Counted from the stretch's first letter, positions 25,437 to 34,250 are shown. The stretch: 38,803 nt of DNA from Sideroxydans sp. (GCA_011620315.1 WOZO01000102.1:1-38803), one strand, 5' to 3'. The notes: a model not told the origin generated them from the sequence alone. Translations and numbers: made by a program.

Positions 25437-26329
25437 ACGCGCATTACGAATTGCCGCTGGAAGACGCGGGCTACTCCTTCGGCTTCCTCGACGAGTACGC
25501 CAAGAAGGAAGTGCGTCGCTGCATCCTGAAAGCAATCTCCATCCCCGGTTACCAGACGCCTTACGCCTCGCGCGAGATGCCGATGGGGCGCGGTTTCGGT
25601 ACCGGCGGTCTGCAACTCACGCTGTCGCTGATCGGCGAAGACGATACGTTGAAAGTGATCGACCAAGGTTCGGACGACTCCGTGAACGCGGTGAACCTGC
25701 GCCAGTTCGTGCAGCTCACCTGTCCCGGCGTGGACGTCACCGAGAAGACGCAGGAGGCGACGCTGATCCAGTCACGCCACCGCATCCCCGAGAAGATGCT
25801 CACTGAAGAACAGATTCTGGTGCTGCAAGTGCCCTATCCCGATGCGCTGGTGGTGGTCGAGCCGTCGGAAGCGCGACGCAAAGTCATGCACGGCGAAGCG
25901 GACTACTCGCGCCTGCTGGTCAAGTTGTACGAGGACGTGGTGCGCTTCGACGAGATTACCATCTCGCACCGTTACCCCACACGCATCAACGGTCACTATG
26001 TGATCGATCCGTCACCCATCCCGCGCTGGGACGTGCCGCGTCTGCATCAGTCGCCCGCCTTGGTGCTGCTCGGTGCAGGTCGCGAAAAGAAGATCTACGC
26101 CGTGCCGCCCTACACCGTGGCCGAGCCGCTGGTGTTCGACGACATCGCCTTCCGTGTGGAAGATTTCCGCGATGCGAACGGCCAGCGCATCGCCTGCCGC
26201 TGCTGCGGTTCGACCGTGAGCTTCCTGGACGAACTGATCGACGACGCGGGCAACATCACCCATCAATGTTCCGATTCCACGTACTGCGAGGAACAACAGG
26301 AAACCATCAGCGCAAGGAAACGAGCATGA
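25433..26329 (+). CDS. phnJ: C-P lyase catalytic subunit PhnJ
   Basis: This is the radical-SAM-type enzyme that breaks the carbon-phosphorus bond, releasing the alkane (methane from methylphosphonate) and 5-phosphoribosyl 1,2-cyclic phosphate. At 298 residues it is slightly longer than E. coli PhnJ (281). The key cysteines are in the right layout: Cys255, Cys258, Cys279 and Cys285 (CxxC-x20-C-x5-C). In the family three hold the [4Fe-4S] cluster and the last forms the thiyl radical. An extra cysteine, Cys257, sits inside the first pair. MPMGRGFGTGGLQLTLSLIG is also conserved. Start/stop overlaps with phnI and phnK indicate coupled translation. Confidence 0.96.
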   Translation: MNAHYELPLEDAGYSFGFLDEYAKKEVRRCILKAISIPGYQTPYASREMPMGRGFGTGGLQLTLSLIGEDDTLKVIDQGSDDSVNAVNLRQFVQLTCPGVDVTEKTQEATLIQSRHRIPEKMLTEEQILVLQVPYPDALVVVEPSEARRKVMHGEADYSRLLVKLYEDVVRFDEITISHRYPTRINGHYVIDPSPIPRWDVPRLHQSPALVLLGAGREKKIYAVPPYTVAEPLVFDDIAFRVEDFRDANGQRIACRCCGSTVSFLDELIDDAGNITHQCSDSTYCEEQQETISARKRA

Positions 26330-27159
26330 GCAACAAGATATTGTCCGTGCGCGGCTTGTCACGCATCCACGGTGAGCAGTGCCCGCTGTGTATCAGCAGC
26401 ACCGGGCCGGAACACGACACCAACATGTGCTCGCACTGCGGCAGCGTGGTGGCCGCGCACGATGTGAACTTCGACCTGTATCGCGGCGAGATACTCGGCA
26501 TCATCGGCGAATCCGGCAGCGGCAAGTCGAGCACGGTGAAGATGCTGTATTTCGATGACATGCCGACCGCGGGCAGCGCGACCTTTTACGACGGCGATGT
26601 GCAGCACGACATGTTCGCGCTCAATGCCGCGCAGCAACGCAGCATGCGCAACAAGCGTTTCGGCATGGTGTATCAGAACCCGCATCTGGGTCTGAACTTC
26701 CAGATATCGGCGGGTGGCAACATCGCCGAGCGTCTGCTGATGAGTGACCTGCGCCACTACGTAGAGATCCGCACCCGTGCCGGTGACCTGCTGGCGCGCA
26801 CCGAAGTGTCGCGTGCACGCATGGACCAGAACCCCAAGACTTTCTCCGGCGGCATGCAGCAGCGCGTGCAGATCGCCAAGGCACTGGCCACACAACCGCC
26901 GCTGTTGTTCCTGGATGAAGTCACCACCGGTCTAGATCTGTCAGTGCAGGCCGCCATCCTCGACCTGATTCTGGAGATCCAGCACGAGCTTGGCACCGCG
27001 ATGATCGTGGTCACGCACGACCTCGGCGTGATCCGTTTATTGGCGGGCCGCACGCTGGTGATGAAGCATGGCCGCGTGATCGAGTCCGGCCTCACCGACC
27101 AGATACTGGAAGACCCGCAGCACGCTTACACCCAGCGGCTGGTGGCTTCCGCATTGTGA
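26326..27159 (+). CDS. phnK: C-P lyase ABC protein PhnK with four-Cys insertion
   Basis: This 277-residue ABC-type ATPase docks on the PhnGHIJ core in the C-P lyase complex. Motifs: Walker A GESGSGKSST, Q-loop YQNPHLGLNF, signature FSGGMQQRVQIAKA, Walker B LLFLDEVTTGLDLS and the H-loop VVTHDLGV. The start at 26326 follows AAGGAAA. Between the first two strands it carries an extra segment with Cys19, Cys22, Cys35 and Cys38 (CPLC, CSHC), a zinc-knuckle-like pair that my memory of E. coli PhnK does not include. A 157-bp repeat-bearing gap follows, the first real break in this part of the operon. Confidence 0.93.
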   Translation: MSNKILSVRGLSRIHGEQCPLCISSTGPEHDTNMCSHCGSVVAAHDVNFDLYRGEILGIIGESGSGKSSTVKMLYFDDMPTAGSATFYDGDVQHDMFALNAAQQRSMRNKRFGMVYQNPHLGLNFQISAGGNIAERLLMSDLRHYVEIRTRAGDLLARTEVSRARMDQNPKTFSGGMQQRVQIAKALATQPPLLFLDEVTTGLDLSVQAAILDLILEIQHELGTAMIVVTHDLGVIRLLAGRTLVMKHGRVIESGLTDQILEDPQHAYTQRLVASAL

Positions 27160-27182
27160 GATGAACCCGATGACTTCTGTTC

Positions 27183-27293
27183 GTCCACGAAATACACGAA
27201 ATACACGAAATACACGAAAAGTAACAGAGGGTTGCGTTGTGCGGCAGTTGAATTCTTTGCTTTTGTTCGTGTTCTTTCGTGAGTTTCGTGGAC
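27183..27293. repeat. Inverted CACGAAA-type repeat between phnK and phnL
   Basis: The left arm (27183-27209) begins GTCCACGAAATACACGAA and repeats the 9-mer ACACGAAAT. The right arm (27266-27293) is an imperfect reverse complement ending TTTCGTGGAC. The loop is about 56 bases and has no reading frame. I recall similar CACGAAA/TTTCGTG intergenic sequences in many environmental bacteria. Here the element fills most of the only wide gap within the phnG-P run. Confidence 0.7.
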
Positions 27294-27316
27294 AACAATA
27301 TTTTCCAGGATAAAAA

Positions 27317-28039
27317 ATGAACACAGCCATCCTCGACATACATAACTACGCCAAGACCTTCCGTCTGCACGAGCGCAACAAGCTCATCCCGTCCGCCTCG
27401 CATGTGAACCTGAGCGTGTATCCGGGCAAGCTCACCGCGCTGATCGGCCCGACCGGTGCGGGCAAATCGTCGGTGCTGAAAGGCGTGTACCGCACCTACC
27501 TGCCCAGCGCCGGACATATCCTGTTCCGCACTGCCGCAGGCGAGATCATCGATCTGGCACATGCGGATGAGCACCGCATGTTGGAACTGCGCAAGACCGA
27601 GATCGGTTTCGTCACCCAGTTTCTGCATTGCCTGCCGCGCAAGTCCGCGCTGGATGTGGTGGCCGAACCTTTGTTCGCACGCGGCGTGCCGACCGAAGAA
27701 GCACGCGGACGCGCTGCCGACCTGCTGGCGCAACTGGCAGTACCTGCACACTTGTGGAACGTGCCGCCCGCCACTTTCTCCGGCGGCGAGAAGCAGCGCG
27801 TGAATCTGGCGCGCGGTCTCATCGCACAGCCGCGACTGCTGTTGCTGGATGAACCGACCGCCAGTCTCGACCCCGCCACCACCGAGCGCGTGGTCGCGCA
27901 CATCGAATCACTGAAGGAGACCGGCATCGCCATGCTGGCCATCTTCCACCACCCCGATCTGGTGAAGCGGTTGGCCGATGACGTCATCGAATTGTCACCC
28001 CCCATCACTATCGTAGAACCCGCAGAGGAAACCGTATGA
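27317..28039 (+). CDS. phnL: C-P lyase ABC protein PhnL
   Basis: This 240-residue ABC-type ATPase is the second NTPase of the C-P lyase complex, needed with PhnG, H and I for the nucleosidase step. Motifs: Walker A GPTGAGKSS, Q-loop FVTQFLHCLPRKSALDVV, signature FSGGEKQRVNLARG, Walker B LLLLDEPTASLDP and H-loop AIFHHPDL. An AGGA precedes the start at 27317. Unlike PhnK it has no cysteine insertion. Its stop overlaps the phnM start (ATGA), so translation of the downstream genes is coupled even though the gap before phnL is wide. Confidence 0.94.
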   Translation: MNTAILDIHNYAKTFRLHERNKLIPSASHVNLSVYPGKLTALIGPTGAGKSSVLKGVYRTYLPSAGHILFRTAAGEIIDLAHADEHRMLELRKTEIGFVTQFLHCLPRKSALDVVAEPLFARGVPTEEARGRAADLLAQLAVPAHLWNVPPATFSGGEKQRVNLARGLIAQPRLLLLDEPTASLDPATTERVVAHIESLKETGIAMLAIFHHPDLVKRLADDVIELSPPITIVEPAEETV

Positions 28040-29196
28040 ACAAGCATTTTTATCTGACCGGCGCGCAAGTCGTGCTGGAGAACGAAACACTGCAAGACGC
28101 CGCGGTGCTGATCGCGGACGGTCACATCGTCGCCATCGATCCGGCCAGCAGCGAAGGCGTGCAAGAGGTCGACCTGCGCGGCCAGACATTGATGCCGGGC
28201 ATGATCGACCTGCATTGTGATGCGCTGGAGAAAGAAGCCGAGCCGCGTCCCGGCGTGCACTTCCCCTTCGACTTCGCCTGCGCGCAGGCCGACAAGCGCA
28301 ACGCTGCAGCAGGCATCACCACCATCTATCACGCGCTGTCATTCGCCAATGCCGAGCTGGGCGTGCGCAACAACGCCACCGCCGCAGAGCTGGCGCGCGC
28401 GGTGCACGCCTGGCAGCAACACGCGCTGGTCGACAACCGCGTGCATGCCCGCTACGAGATCACCGATCCGACAGCACCCGAAGTGCTGAACGAGTTGCTG
28501 GGTAACGACGAGATCCACCTGATGTCGTTCATGGATCACACACCGGGGCAGGGACAGTTCAAGAGCATCGACGCTTACCGCAGCTTCCAGGCGCGCACTT
28601 ACAAGAAGGACGATGCCGAGTTCCAAGCGCTGCTGGCCGAGAAACTGGCGCAGGGCGCGGGCGCGGAAGGCCGCATGCAACAACTGGCACAGCACGCACG
28701 CGAACTCGGCATCCCGCTCGCCAGCCACGACGATGACCGCCCCGAGAAAGTGGGTGTGGTGAAAGACCTGGGTGTGAGCGTGTCCGAATTCCCGATCAAT
28801 CTGGAGACTGCCGTCGCCGCGCGCGCCGCCGGTCTGTCCACTCTGTTCGGTGCGCCGAATGTGGTGCGCGGTAAATCGCAGTCCGGCTCCATGCGTGCGC
28901 TGGATGCGGTACGCGAAGGCGTGGCAGATTGTCTGTGCGGCGATTATTCGCCTGCGGCGCTGCTGCCTGCCGTTTTTCAGCTGCCGGAGTTGGCGGGTAT
29001 CAAGTTGCATCAGGCGGTGGCACTGGTCACCTGCAATCCCGCGCGTGCCGTCAGCCTGAACGACCGAGGCTCCATCGCGGTCGGCAAGCGCGCCGACCTG
29101 CTGGCCGTGCGTTATCTGGGCGGTCTGCCGCAAGTGTCGCGCGTGTGGTCACAAGGCTTGCCGGTGATGACGCTGTCCTTCGACCACGGAGCATGA
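28036..29196 (+). CDS. phnM: Ribose 1-methylphosphonate 5-triphosphate diphosphatase PhnM
   Basis: This 386-residue amidohydrolase-superfamily enzyme removes pyrophosphate from ribose 1-methylphosphonate 5-triphosphate, giving the PhnJ substrate. Metal-ligand motifs include MPGMIDLHCDALEKEAEPRPG near the N-terminus, HALSFANAELG, SFMDHTPGQGQF and ASHDDDRPE, with CNPARAVSLNDRGSIAVGKRAD at the C-terminus. Length matches E. coli PhnM (378). It overlaps phnL by 4 bp and ends 1 bp before phnN. Confidence 0.95.
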   Translation: MNKHFYLTGAQVVLENETLQDAAVLIADGHIVAIDPASSEGVQEVDLRGQTLMPGMIDLHCDALEKEAEPRPGVHFPFDFACAQADKRNAAAGITTIYHALSFANAELGVRNNATAAELARAVHAWQQHALVDNRVHARYEITDPTAPEVLNELLGNDEIHLMSFMDHTPGQGQFKSIDAYRSFQARTYKKDDAEFQALLAEKLAQGAGAEGRMQQLAQHARELGIPLASHDDDRPEKVGVVKDLGVSVSEFPINLETAVAARAAGLSTLFGAPNVVRGKSQSGSMRALDAVREGVADCLCGDYSPAALLPAVFQLPELAGIKLHQAVALVTCNPARAVSLNDRGSIAVGKRADLLAVRYLGGLPQVSRVWSQGLPVMTLSFDHGA

Positions 29197-29197
29197 G

Positions 29198-29761
29198 ATG
29201 AGCGGCGTCCTGCTCTATGTGATCGGCGCATCCGGCAGCGGCAAGGACAGCCTGATGCAGCACGCACGCTTCAAGCTGGCGCAGGATGCCAGCGTGGTGT
29301 TCGCCCACCGCTACATCACGCGTCCTTCCGACGCGGGCGGCGAGAACCATGTGGCGCTGAGCGAGGACGAGTTTGAATCGCGTGTGGCGCAGAAACTGTT
29401 CCCCTTGCACTGGCACAGCCACGGCCTGCGCTACGGCATCGGCTGCGAACTGAACCATTGGTTGGCGAGAGGTCTCACTGTCATCCTCAACGGTTCGCGC
29501 GCCTATCTGCAGGAGGCCGCACGCCGTTATCCGGAACTGGTGCCGGTGCTGATCGAAGTGTCGCCCACCGTGCTGCGCGAACGTCTGCAGGCACGCGGTC
29601 GCGAGAGCGATGAAGAGATCGAATCGCGCCTGCGACGCGCGGGGGAATTCGCTTCCCTGCAACATGGCAGACTTGTGCGCTTCCGTAACGATGATGCGCT
29701 GGAGAGCACCGGCCCGGAATTCGTCGAACTCATCCGCAGTCACGAACAGGTGAGGCTATGA
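29198..29761 (+). CDS. phnN: Ribose 1,5-bisphosphate phosphokinase PhnN
   Basis: This 187-residue guanylate-kinase-like enzyme phosphorylates ribose 1,5-bisphosphate to PRPP, returning the phosphonate-derived ribose to nucleotide synthesis. The P-loop is IGASGSGKDSLM near the N-terminus; HRYITRPSDAGGENHVALSE and HWHSHGLRYG are typical of PhnN, and LQARGRESDEEIESRL forms the lid. It lies 1 bp after phnM, and its stop overlaps the phnP start. Confidence 0.94.
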   Translation: MSGVLLYVIGASGSGKDSLMQHARFKLAQDASVVFAHRYITRPSDAGGENHVALSEDEFESRVAQKLFPLHWHSHGLRYGIGCELNHWLARGLTVILNGSRAYLQEAARRYPELVPVLIEVSPTVLRERLQARGRESDEEIESRLRRAGEFASLQHGRLVRFRNDDALESTGPEFVELIRSHEQVRL

Positions 29762-30519
29762 GGTTGACCTTCCTCGGCACCGGTGCGGCCGGTGGTGTGC
29801 CGCTGTGGGGTTGCGATTGTGCGGTGTGCACTTTGGCGCGGTTGGACATCACCGCGCGCAGACAGCCGAACTGTGCCGTGCTGGAAGCGGGTGGCACGCG
29901 CTTGTTGATCGATGCGGGTGTGATGGATGTGGCGGAACGTTTCCCGCCGGGTGCACTGGATGCGGTGCTGGTCACACATTTCCACGCCGACCATGTGCAG
30001 GGCTTGTTCCATCTGCGCTGGGGCAAGGGCGCGCTGGATGTGTATTCACCGCACGACAGCGAAGGCTGCGCCGACTTGTACAAATCCCCCGGCCCCTTGC
30101 AGTTCACACAGCTATCAAAGTTCGAGCAGATAGTACTGGGCGAGGTGCGCATCACGGCGGTGCCGCTGGTGCATTCCAGGCCCTCGCTGGGCTATTGCAT
30201 CGAGCATGAGGGCGCGCGGCTGGCTTATCTTTCCGACTGCCGCGAGCTGCCACCCGCCACGCTGGAATTCCTGCAACGCTGGCAGCCGCACACCCTCTGT
30301 CTGGATTGCACCTTCCCGCCTGCCGCACCGGAACCGCGCAACCATTTCGATCTGCTGGAAGCCATCGCTATTGCGCAGAATTTCCCGAACGGCGAGACTG
30401 TGCTGATGCACATCGGCCACAAGCTGGATGCCTGGTTGCTGGATAGACCCGATGCGTTGCCGGACGGTATGACGCTGGCGCGCGACGGCGAGACAGTGGT
30501 CTGCATCCCCACCTCATGA
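29758..30519 (+). CDS. phnP: Phosphoribosyl 1,2-cyclic phosphate phosphodiesterase PhnP
   Basis: This is a metallo-beta-lactamase-fold enzyme, 253 residues (E. coli 252), that opens 5-phosphoribosyl 1,2-cyclic phosphate to ribose 1,5-bisphosphate, the substrate of PhnN. The metal-binding motif THFHADHVQGL (about residues 77-87) is intact. The N-terminal GCDCAVCTLARLD carries the cysteines that bind a structural zinc in this family. DCTFPPAAPEPRNHFD and MHIGHKLDAW supply the later ligands. ATGA overlaps join it to phnN before and to the EamA transporter after. No phnO acetyltransferase is present. Confidence 0.95.
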   Translation: MRLTFLGTGAAGGVPLWGCDCAVCTLARLDITARRQPNCAVLEAGGTRLLIDAGVMDVAERFPPGALDAVLVTHFHADHVQGLFHLRWGKGALDVYSPHDSEGCADLYKSPGPLQFTQLSKFEQIVLGEVRITAVPLVHSRPSLGYCIEHEGARLAYLSDCRELPPATLEFLQRWQPHTLCLDCTFPPAAPEPRNHFDLLEAIAIAQNFPNGETVLMHIGHKLDAWLLDRPDALPDGMTLARDGETVVCIPTS

Positions 30520-31376
30520 CACCGCTACTGGCCGTCGGCCTTTCGGTGTTGCTGCATGTGTCGTGGAATCTGCTGACACGGCGCACGCACAGCGATGCCA
30601 ATTTCCTGTGGTGGATCGTTGGTCTGCATGTGCTGATCTTCGCGCCGTTCGCCTTGCCCGCCTTTCTGCATGCTGCGCAGGAATCTCCCGTACTCTATCT
30701 GTGTGCCGCCATCAGCGGTACCGCCAACGGTTTGTATTTCCTCGGTCTGCGTGCCGCTTATCACGCGGCACCAGCCAGTGCGGTCTATCCCATGGTGCGC
30801 AGTTCGCCGCTGCTGATCGCGGTGATCGAGACACTGTTCTTTGCGCGCGATTTCCCGTTGTGGTCGTGGGTCGCCATCCTGGTCGCGGCAGCTGGTCTGT
30901 GGCTGATCGCCACCAGTTCGCACGACGGCGTGCGGCGTTTGAGCCAAGCCTGGCCGTACGCGCTGTTCGCCGCGGTCATGACCGCGGTGTACAGCCTCAG
31001 CGACAAAGTGGCGGCGGGGTATCTGGATGGGTTGCATGTCGCGCTGGGTTACGTGTGTGTGAACTACGCCATCGGCTGGTTGTTCCTGTGCGGCGAGCAG
31101 AAACGCCGCACGCAACGCTGGGTGCCATCGGTCACGCCGTCCAAGCGTTCACTGCTGATCGGCGCACTGGGCGTGGGCACGGCTTACGCGCTGGTGATCT
31201 ACGCCATGCGCTGGCTGCCCGCCTCCTACGCGGTGACGCTCACCAATGCGGGCATCGTGCTCACCGTGTTGCTGGGTATTGTGTGGCTGAAGGAACACGA
31301 AGGCTGGCGCCAGCGCGTGGCCGGTGCCGCCCTGGTGGTGGTGGGCTTGGTCGGGATCGGGGTGCTGTCCGGCTGA
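30516..31376 (+). CDS. EamA/DMT-family transporter
   Basis: This 286-residue protein is almost wholly hydrophobic, with about ten predicted membrane helices and two repeated halves, the pattern of drug/metabolite exporters of the EamA type. SAVYPMVRSSPLLIAVIETLFF and the C-terminal YAVTLTNAGIVLTVLLGIVWLKE are the usual EamA helix motifs. The start codon overlaps the phnP stop (ATGA), so it is co-translated with the C-P lyase operon. It may export a by-product or take up a substrate, but nothing in the sequence fixes what it carries. The stop is directly abutted by the stop of the convergent chemoreceptor gene. Confidence 0.85.
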   Translation: MTPLLAVGLSVLLHVSWNLLTRRTHSDANFLWWIVGLHVLIFAPFALPAFLHAAQESPVLYLCAAISGTANGLYFLGLRAAYHAAPASAVYPMVRSSPLLIAVIETLFFARDFPLWSWVAILVAAAGLWLIATSSHDGVRRLSQAWPYALFAAVMTAVYSLSDKVAAGYLDGLHVALGYVCVNYAIGWLFLCGEQKRRTQRWVPSVTPSKRSLLIGALGVGTAYALVIYAMRWLPASYAVTLTNAGIVLTVLLGIVWLKEHEGWRQRVAGAALVVVGLVGIGVLSG

Positions 31377-32993
31377 TCAGGCGGCCTTCGCCAGCTTGAA
31401 TTGCCCGACGGTATCGAACAGCGCTTTGGAATTGTTCGCAAGCGTCAGCATCTCGTTGCGCGCCTGCTCGAAGCTGACGGCGGTGTCAGCGCTGATGGTG
31501 GCGACGGAATCGATGTTGCGCCAGATATGTTGGCCTGCGGCGGACTGGTCTTCGGTGGCGCTGGCGATCTGGCGCATCATGTCGGACACGATGTGCATGG
31601 AATCCTCGATCTGTTGCAGCAACTGTCCCATGCCTTCGCCGTGCAGCACGCCTTGCGCGACTTCCTGCTTGGCCAGTGCCATCGCCTTGCTGGCACCGGC
31701 CGTCTCGCTCTCGATGATCTGCACGATCTTGTTGATGTCGGTGGTGGCATTGGCGGTGCGCTCGGCCAGTTTGCGCACCTCGTCGGCCACCACCGCGAAG
31801 CCGCGTCCCTGCTCGCCGGCGCGCGCCGCTTCGATGGCGGCGTTCAGCGCCAGCAGGTTGGTCTGGTCGGCGATGTCCTTGATGAGCGTGCTGACCGAGC
31901 CGATCTGCTTGATCGACTGATGCAGCGCCTGCATGGTCTGCACCGAGGAAGCGACGGTCTGCTCGATCTGGTTCAGCGCCACGATGGTGGCGCGGCCGGT
32001 ATCGCTGCCGGAACGCACCAGGTCCAGCGTCTTGCTGGACGCGGCGGCGGCATTGCCCGCGTTGCTGGCGATGGTCTTGATGGTGTTTCCCATGCCTTCG
32101 ATGGCGTCGCTCACCTGCGAAGCCTTGGCCGATTGTTCCTTGGCGTTGGCCGTGACCGAGTGCGCCATCCGGCTCACGCCGTGCGCGCTGCGCTGCGTCT
32201 GGTCGGCCGAGCTGTGCACCTCGTGCAGGATAGTTTGGAAGCGCGCGATGAAGTTGTTGATGGTGGTGGCGAGATGGCTGATCTCGTCGTTGTTGTACAC
32301 CGGCAGGCGGCGGCTCAGGTCGCCGTTGTGCAGATGGGTGATTTCGCCGATGATGGCTTCCAGCCGTTTGCGCAGATGCTGGCCGAACAGAGTCTGCGAC
32401 ACCAGCGTCAGCAGTCCCAGCAACAGCATCGGTGCCAGCACGATCCACAGCAGGTCGTTCATGCCGCTGCGGATGCTCAGCGCCGACGCGACTTCAAGTT
32501 CCTTGTTGGCCAGCACCATCCTGTCCAGGCTTTGCACGATGGGTTCCAGATACATGCCGTAGATTGCATCCGGGATCACCAGCGCATCCTCCGGGCTGGT
32601 GGCCGCGATCTTGATCGCGCTGCGGAAGCTCTTGGTATAGGCCGCCCAATGCTCGGAAATCTGCTGCAGCTGCTTCTGCATGCCCGCATCCGCCGTCGCT
32701 TCGGTGATGCGTTGCAGCGATGCGGCGATGTCGGCATCGGCCTGCTGCAACTGCGCCTCGCTCTCGAGCATCACCGGGTCGGCGCGGCTCACCGCCAGCG
32801 CGGTCGCCTTGATCTCGATCAGGCTCTTGGATGTGGTCTGCAGCGACTGATAACCGCGGAACTCCTGGCGCAAATGGTTCAGGTTCAGCATCACGAACAC
32901 GATCACCGCCAGCATGCCCAGCAGCGACAGGCCAGTCATCAGGCGTAACTGGTTCTGCAGCGACAGGGTATTCAGGGGTGAAAAGAGCGTCAT
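31377..32993 (-). CDS. Methyl-accepting chemotaxis protein
   Basis: This 538-residue receptor has two membrane helices (about residues 17-37 and 178-203 from the chosen start) flanking a helical periplasmic sensor, then a HAMP domain ([24 protein letters not shown]) and a long cytoplasmic coiled coil. The hairpin tip, [34 protein letters not shown], is the conserved CheA/CheW-binding region. The start at 32993 is chosen because a GCGGAG motif precedes it and the first helix follows closely; an upstream in-frame ATG would add 39 unlikely residues. The ligand is unknown. It sits next to the phn genes but on the opposite strand, with its own upstream region. Confidence 0.92.
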   Translation of the reverse strand: MTLFSPLNTLSLQNQLRLMTGLSLLGMLAVIVFVMLNLNHLRQEFRGYQSLQTTSKSLIEIKATALAVSRADPVMLESEAQLQQADADIAASLQRITEATADAGMQKQLQQISEHWAAYTKSFRSAIKIAATSPEDALVIPDAIYGMYLEPIVQSLDRMVLANKELEVASALSIRSGMNDLLWIVLAPMLLLGLLTLVSQTLFGQHLRKRLEAIIGEITHLHNGDLSRRLPVYNNDEISHLATTINNFIARFQTILHEVHSSADQTQRSAHGVSRMAHSVTANAKEQSAKASQVSDAIEGMGNTIKTIASNAGNAAAASSKTLDLVRSGSDTGRATIVALNQIEQTVASSVQTMQALHQSIKQIGSVSTLIKDIADQTNLLALNAAIEAARAGEQGRGFAVVADEVRKLAERTANATTDINKIVQIIESETAGASKAMALAKQEVAQGVLHGEGMGQLLQQIEDSMHIVSDMMRQIASATEDQSAAGQHIWRNIDSVATISADTAVSFEQARNEMLTLANNSKALFDTVGQFKLAKAA

Positions 32994-33151
32994 GGTCGGA
33001 TACTCCGCAGGAAGGACGGGAAGCGCATCATAGGAGCGCTTTGTTACAGTCCGATGAACAGGGTCGGCATCCGGGGCGGCGGCCTTCATGTGCGCGTAAC
33101 GAAACTGCATTAAAGTGCGCGATCCGCATTGGCACCCACCGCATCAGGAAT

Positions 33152-33574
33152 ATGTCGAAACAGATAACGATCTTCCCCGAGAGCAAATGCTCGCGCTGCA
33201 AACCCTCCAGTTGTTGCACCTATATCACCCAACCGATCAAGAAGCCCCGCGACCAGGACGACTACATGAACCTGCTGTGGCAGGTCTCGCATGAGCACGT
33301 CTCGGCGTTCAAGGACAGAGACGGCTGGTATCTGATGATCGACGGCAAGTGCGAACATCTACAGCCCGATGGGCGCTGCGGAATCTATGAGAGCCGCCCC
33401 GATGCATGCCGCGAACATAGCGACGAGTCATGCGAATTCGACAGGGTGCTCTCGACCGATTTCAAACTGTTTTTCCCGACGTATGAATCCCTGCTGGCGC
33501 ATTGCAAGAAGAAGTTCAAGGATTGGGGTGAGGAGAGCGCCAAGTCGAAAAAGAAAGCAAAGTTAAAAACTTGA
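33152..33574 (+). CDS. YkgJ-family cysteine cluster protein
   Basis: This 140-residue cytoplasmic protein has the YkgJ (zinc/iron-chelating) cysteine pattern: Cys13, Cys16, Cys21 and Cys22 in CSRCKPSSCC, then GKCEHLQPDGRCGIYESRPDACRE, where the Cys-x-Leu...Asp-Gly-x-Cys-x-Ile-Tyr block is diagnostic. Members are thought to bind a metal or Fe-S cluster, and their cellular role is poorly known. The C-terminus is lysine-rich. The start at 33152 follows AGGA closely. It is divergent from the chemoreceptor gene. Confidence 0.8.
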   Translation: MSKQITIFPESKCSRCKPSSCCTYITQPIKKPRDQDDYMNLLWQVSHEHVSAFKDRDGWYLMIDGKCEHLQPDGRCGIYESRPDACREHSDESCEFDRVLSTDFKLFFPTYESLLAHCKKKFKDWGEESAKSKKKAKLKT

Positions 33575-33664
33575 GTTCTACAATCGCGCGAACCTTCGGC
33601 GACATGCTGAGGTTTACCGATTTGAGCTGAGCAGGTGTGCCTCAGCAGCGCTTTCGTTCGCTGT

Positions 33665-33692
33665 GATAGACTGAAAACCATCAGTATCTATC
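33665..33692. promoter_or_regulatory. Candidate toxin-antitoxin operator
   Basis: GATAGACTGA (33665-33674), a 6-base loop and TCAGTATCTATC (33681-33692) form an inverted repeat, the right arm with a 2-base insertion. It ends 15 bases before the antitoxin start, where autoregulating antitoxin/toxin complexes bind in such modules. Confidence 0.5.
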
Positions 33693-33707
33693 GTGCCGGA
33701 GGTTAGT

Positions 33708-33935
33708 ATGAGTACAAATCTTGAGGTCTTGGAAACCGAGGTCTTACAGTTGCCCCCAGTTGAACGATCTCACCTGCTTGAGCGACTGATCTCAAGTCTT
33801 GATACGGATCCAGAAGTCGAGGAAGCCTGGGAGCGAGAAGCAGATCGAAGGGAAGCTGAACTGGAGTCTGGATCAGTCTCGGATATTCCCGGGCAGGAAG
33901 CCATCGCCCGGCTTCGGGCAAGACTGCAGAGATGA
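33708..33935 (+). CDS. Addiction module antitoxin
   Basis: This 75-residue acidic protein matches the 'putative addiction module component' antitoxin type: LQLPPVERSHLLERLISSLD, then EEAWEREADRREAELESG and a C-terminal GQEAIARLRARL. It is expected to bind and neutralise the toxin encoded just downstream. The start at 33708 is set by GGAGGT five bases upstream; a further upstream in-frame ATG (33693) is less likely. It overlaps the toxin gene by 4 bp. Confidence 0.85.
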   Translation: MSTNLEVLETEVLQLPPVERSHLLERLISSLDTDPEVEEAWEREADRREAELESGSVSDIPGQEAIARLRARLQR

Positions 33936-34225
33936 TCTACACGCTCCATCCCGGGGCGGAGCAAGACATTGCGGATGCGCTGGATTTCTACAAAGAACAT
34001 GCTGGGCCAGTAGTCGCCGAACGCTTTCTCGAAGAGTTTGAGCGCGCCGCCAACCTTTTGATGAACCATCCCGGCATTGGAACGCCCTCGGCAAGAGGCC
34101 GGAGAGTTTTTCCGCTGAGGATATTTCCGTATTCGGTCGTATATCGAAATCTGGAGAACAGTATTCGAATCTTGATCGTGCGCCATCAGCACAGGAAGCC
34201 CAACTACGCGAGCGGAAGACGGTAA
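33932..34225 (+). CDS. ParE/RelE-family toxin
   Basis: This 97-residue basic protein has the RelE/ParE fold pattern: LHPGAEQDIADALDFYKEHAG at the N-terminus, then the FLEEFERAANLLMNHPGIG helix and a strand pair with RRVFPLRIFPYSVVYRNLE, ending IRILIVRHQHRKP. Members act either as ribosome-dependent mRNA nucleases (RelE) or gyrase inhibitors (ParE), and the sequence alone does not tell which. ATGA overlap with the antitoxin is typical of a co-translated pair. Confidence 0.87.
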   Translation: MIYTLHPGAEQDIADALDFYKEHAGPVVAERFLEEFERAANLLMNHPGIGTPSARGRRVFPLRIFPYSVVYRNLENSIRILIVRHQHRKPNYASGRR

Positions 34226-34250
34226 GTATTAAGGAGGCGCTGAGTAAGTT

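Noticed and set aside
27187-27216. CRISPR array from the ACACGAAAT repeats
   Set aside because: Units are 9 bases with no unique spacers, and a reverse-complement copy lies downstream. No cas genes are present.
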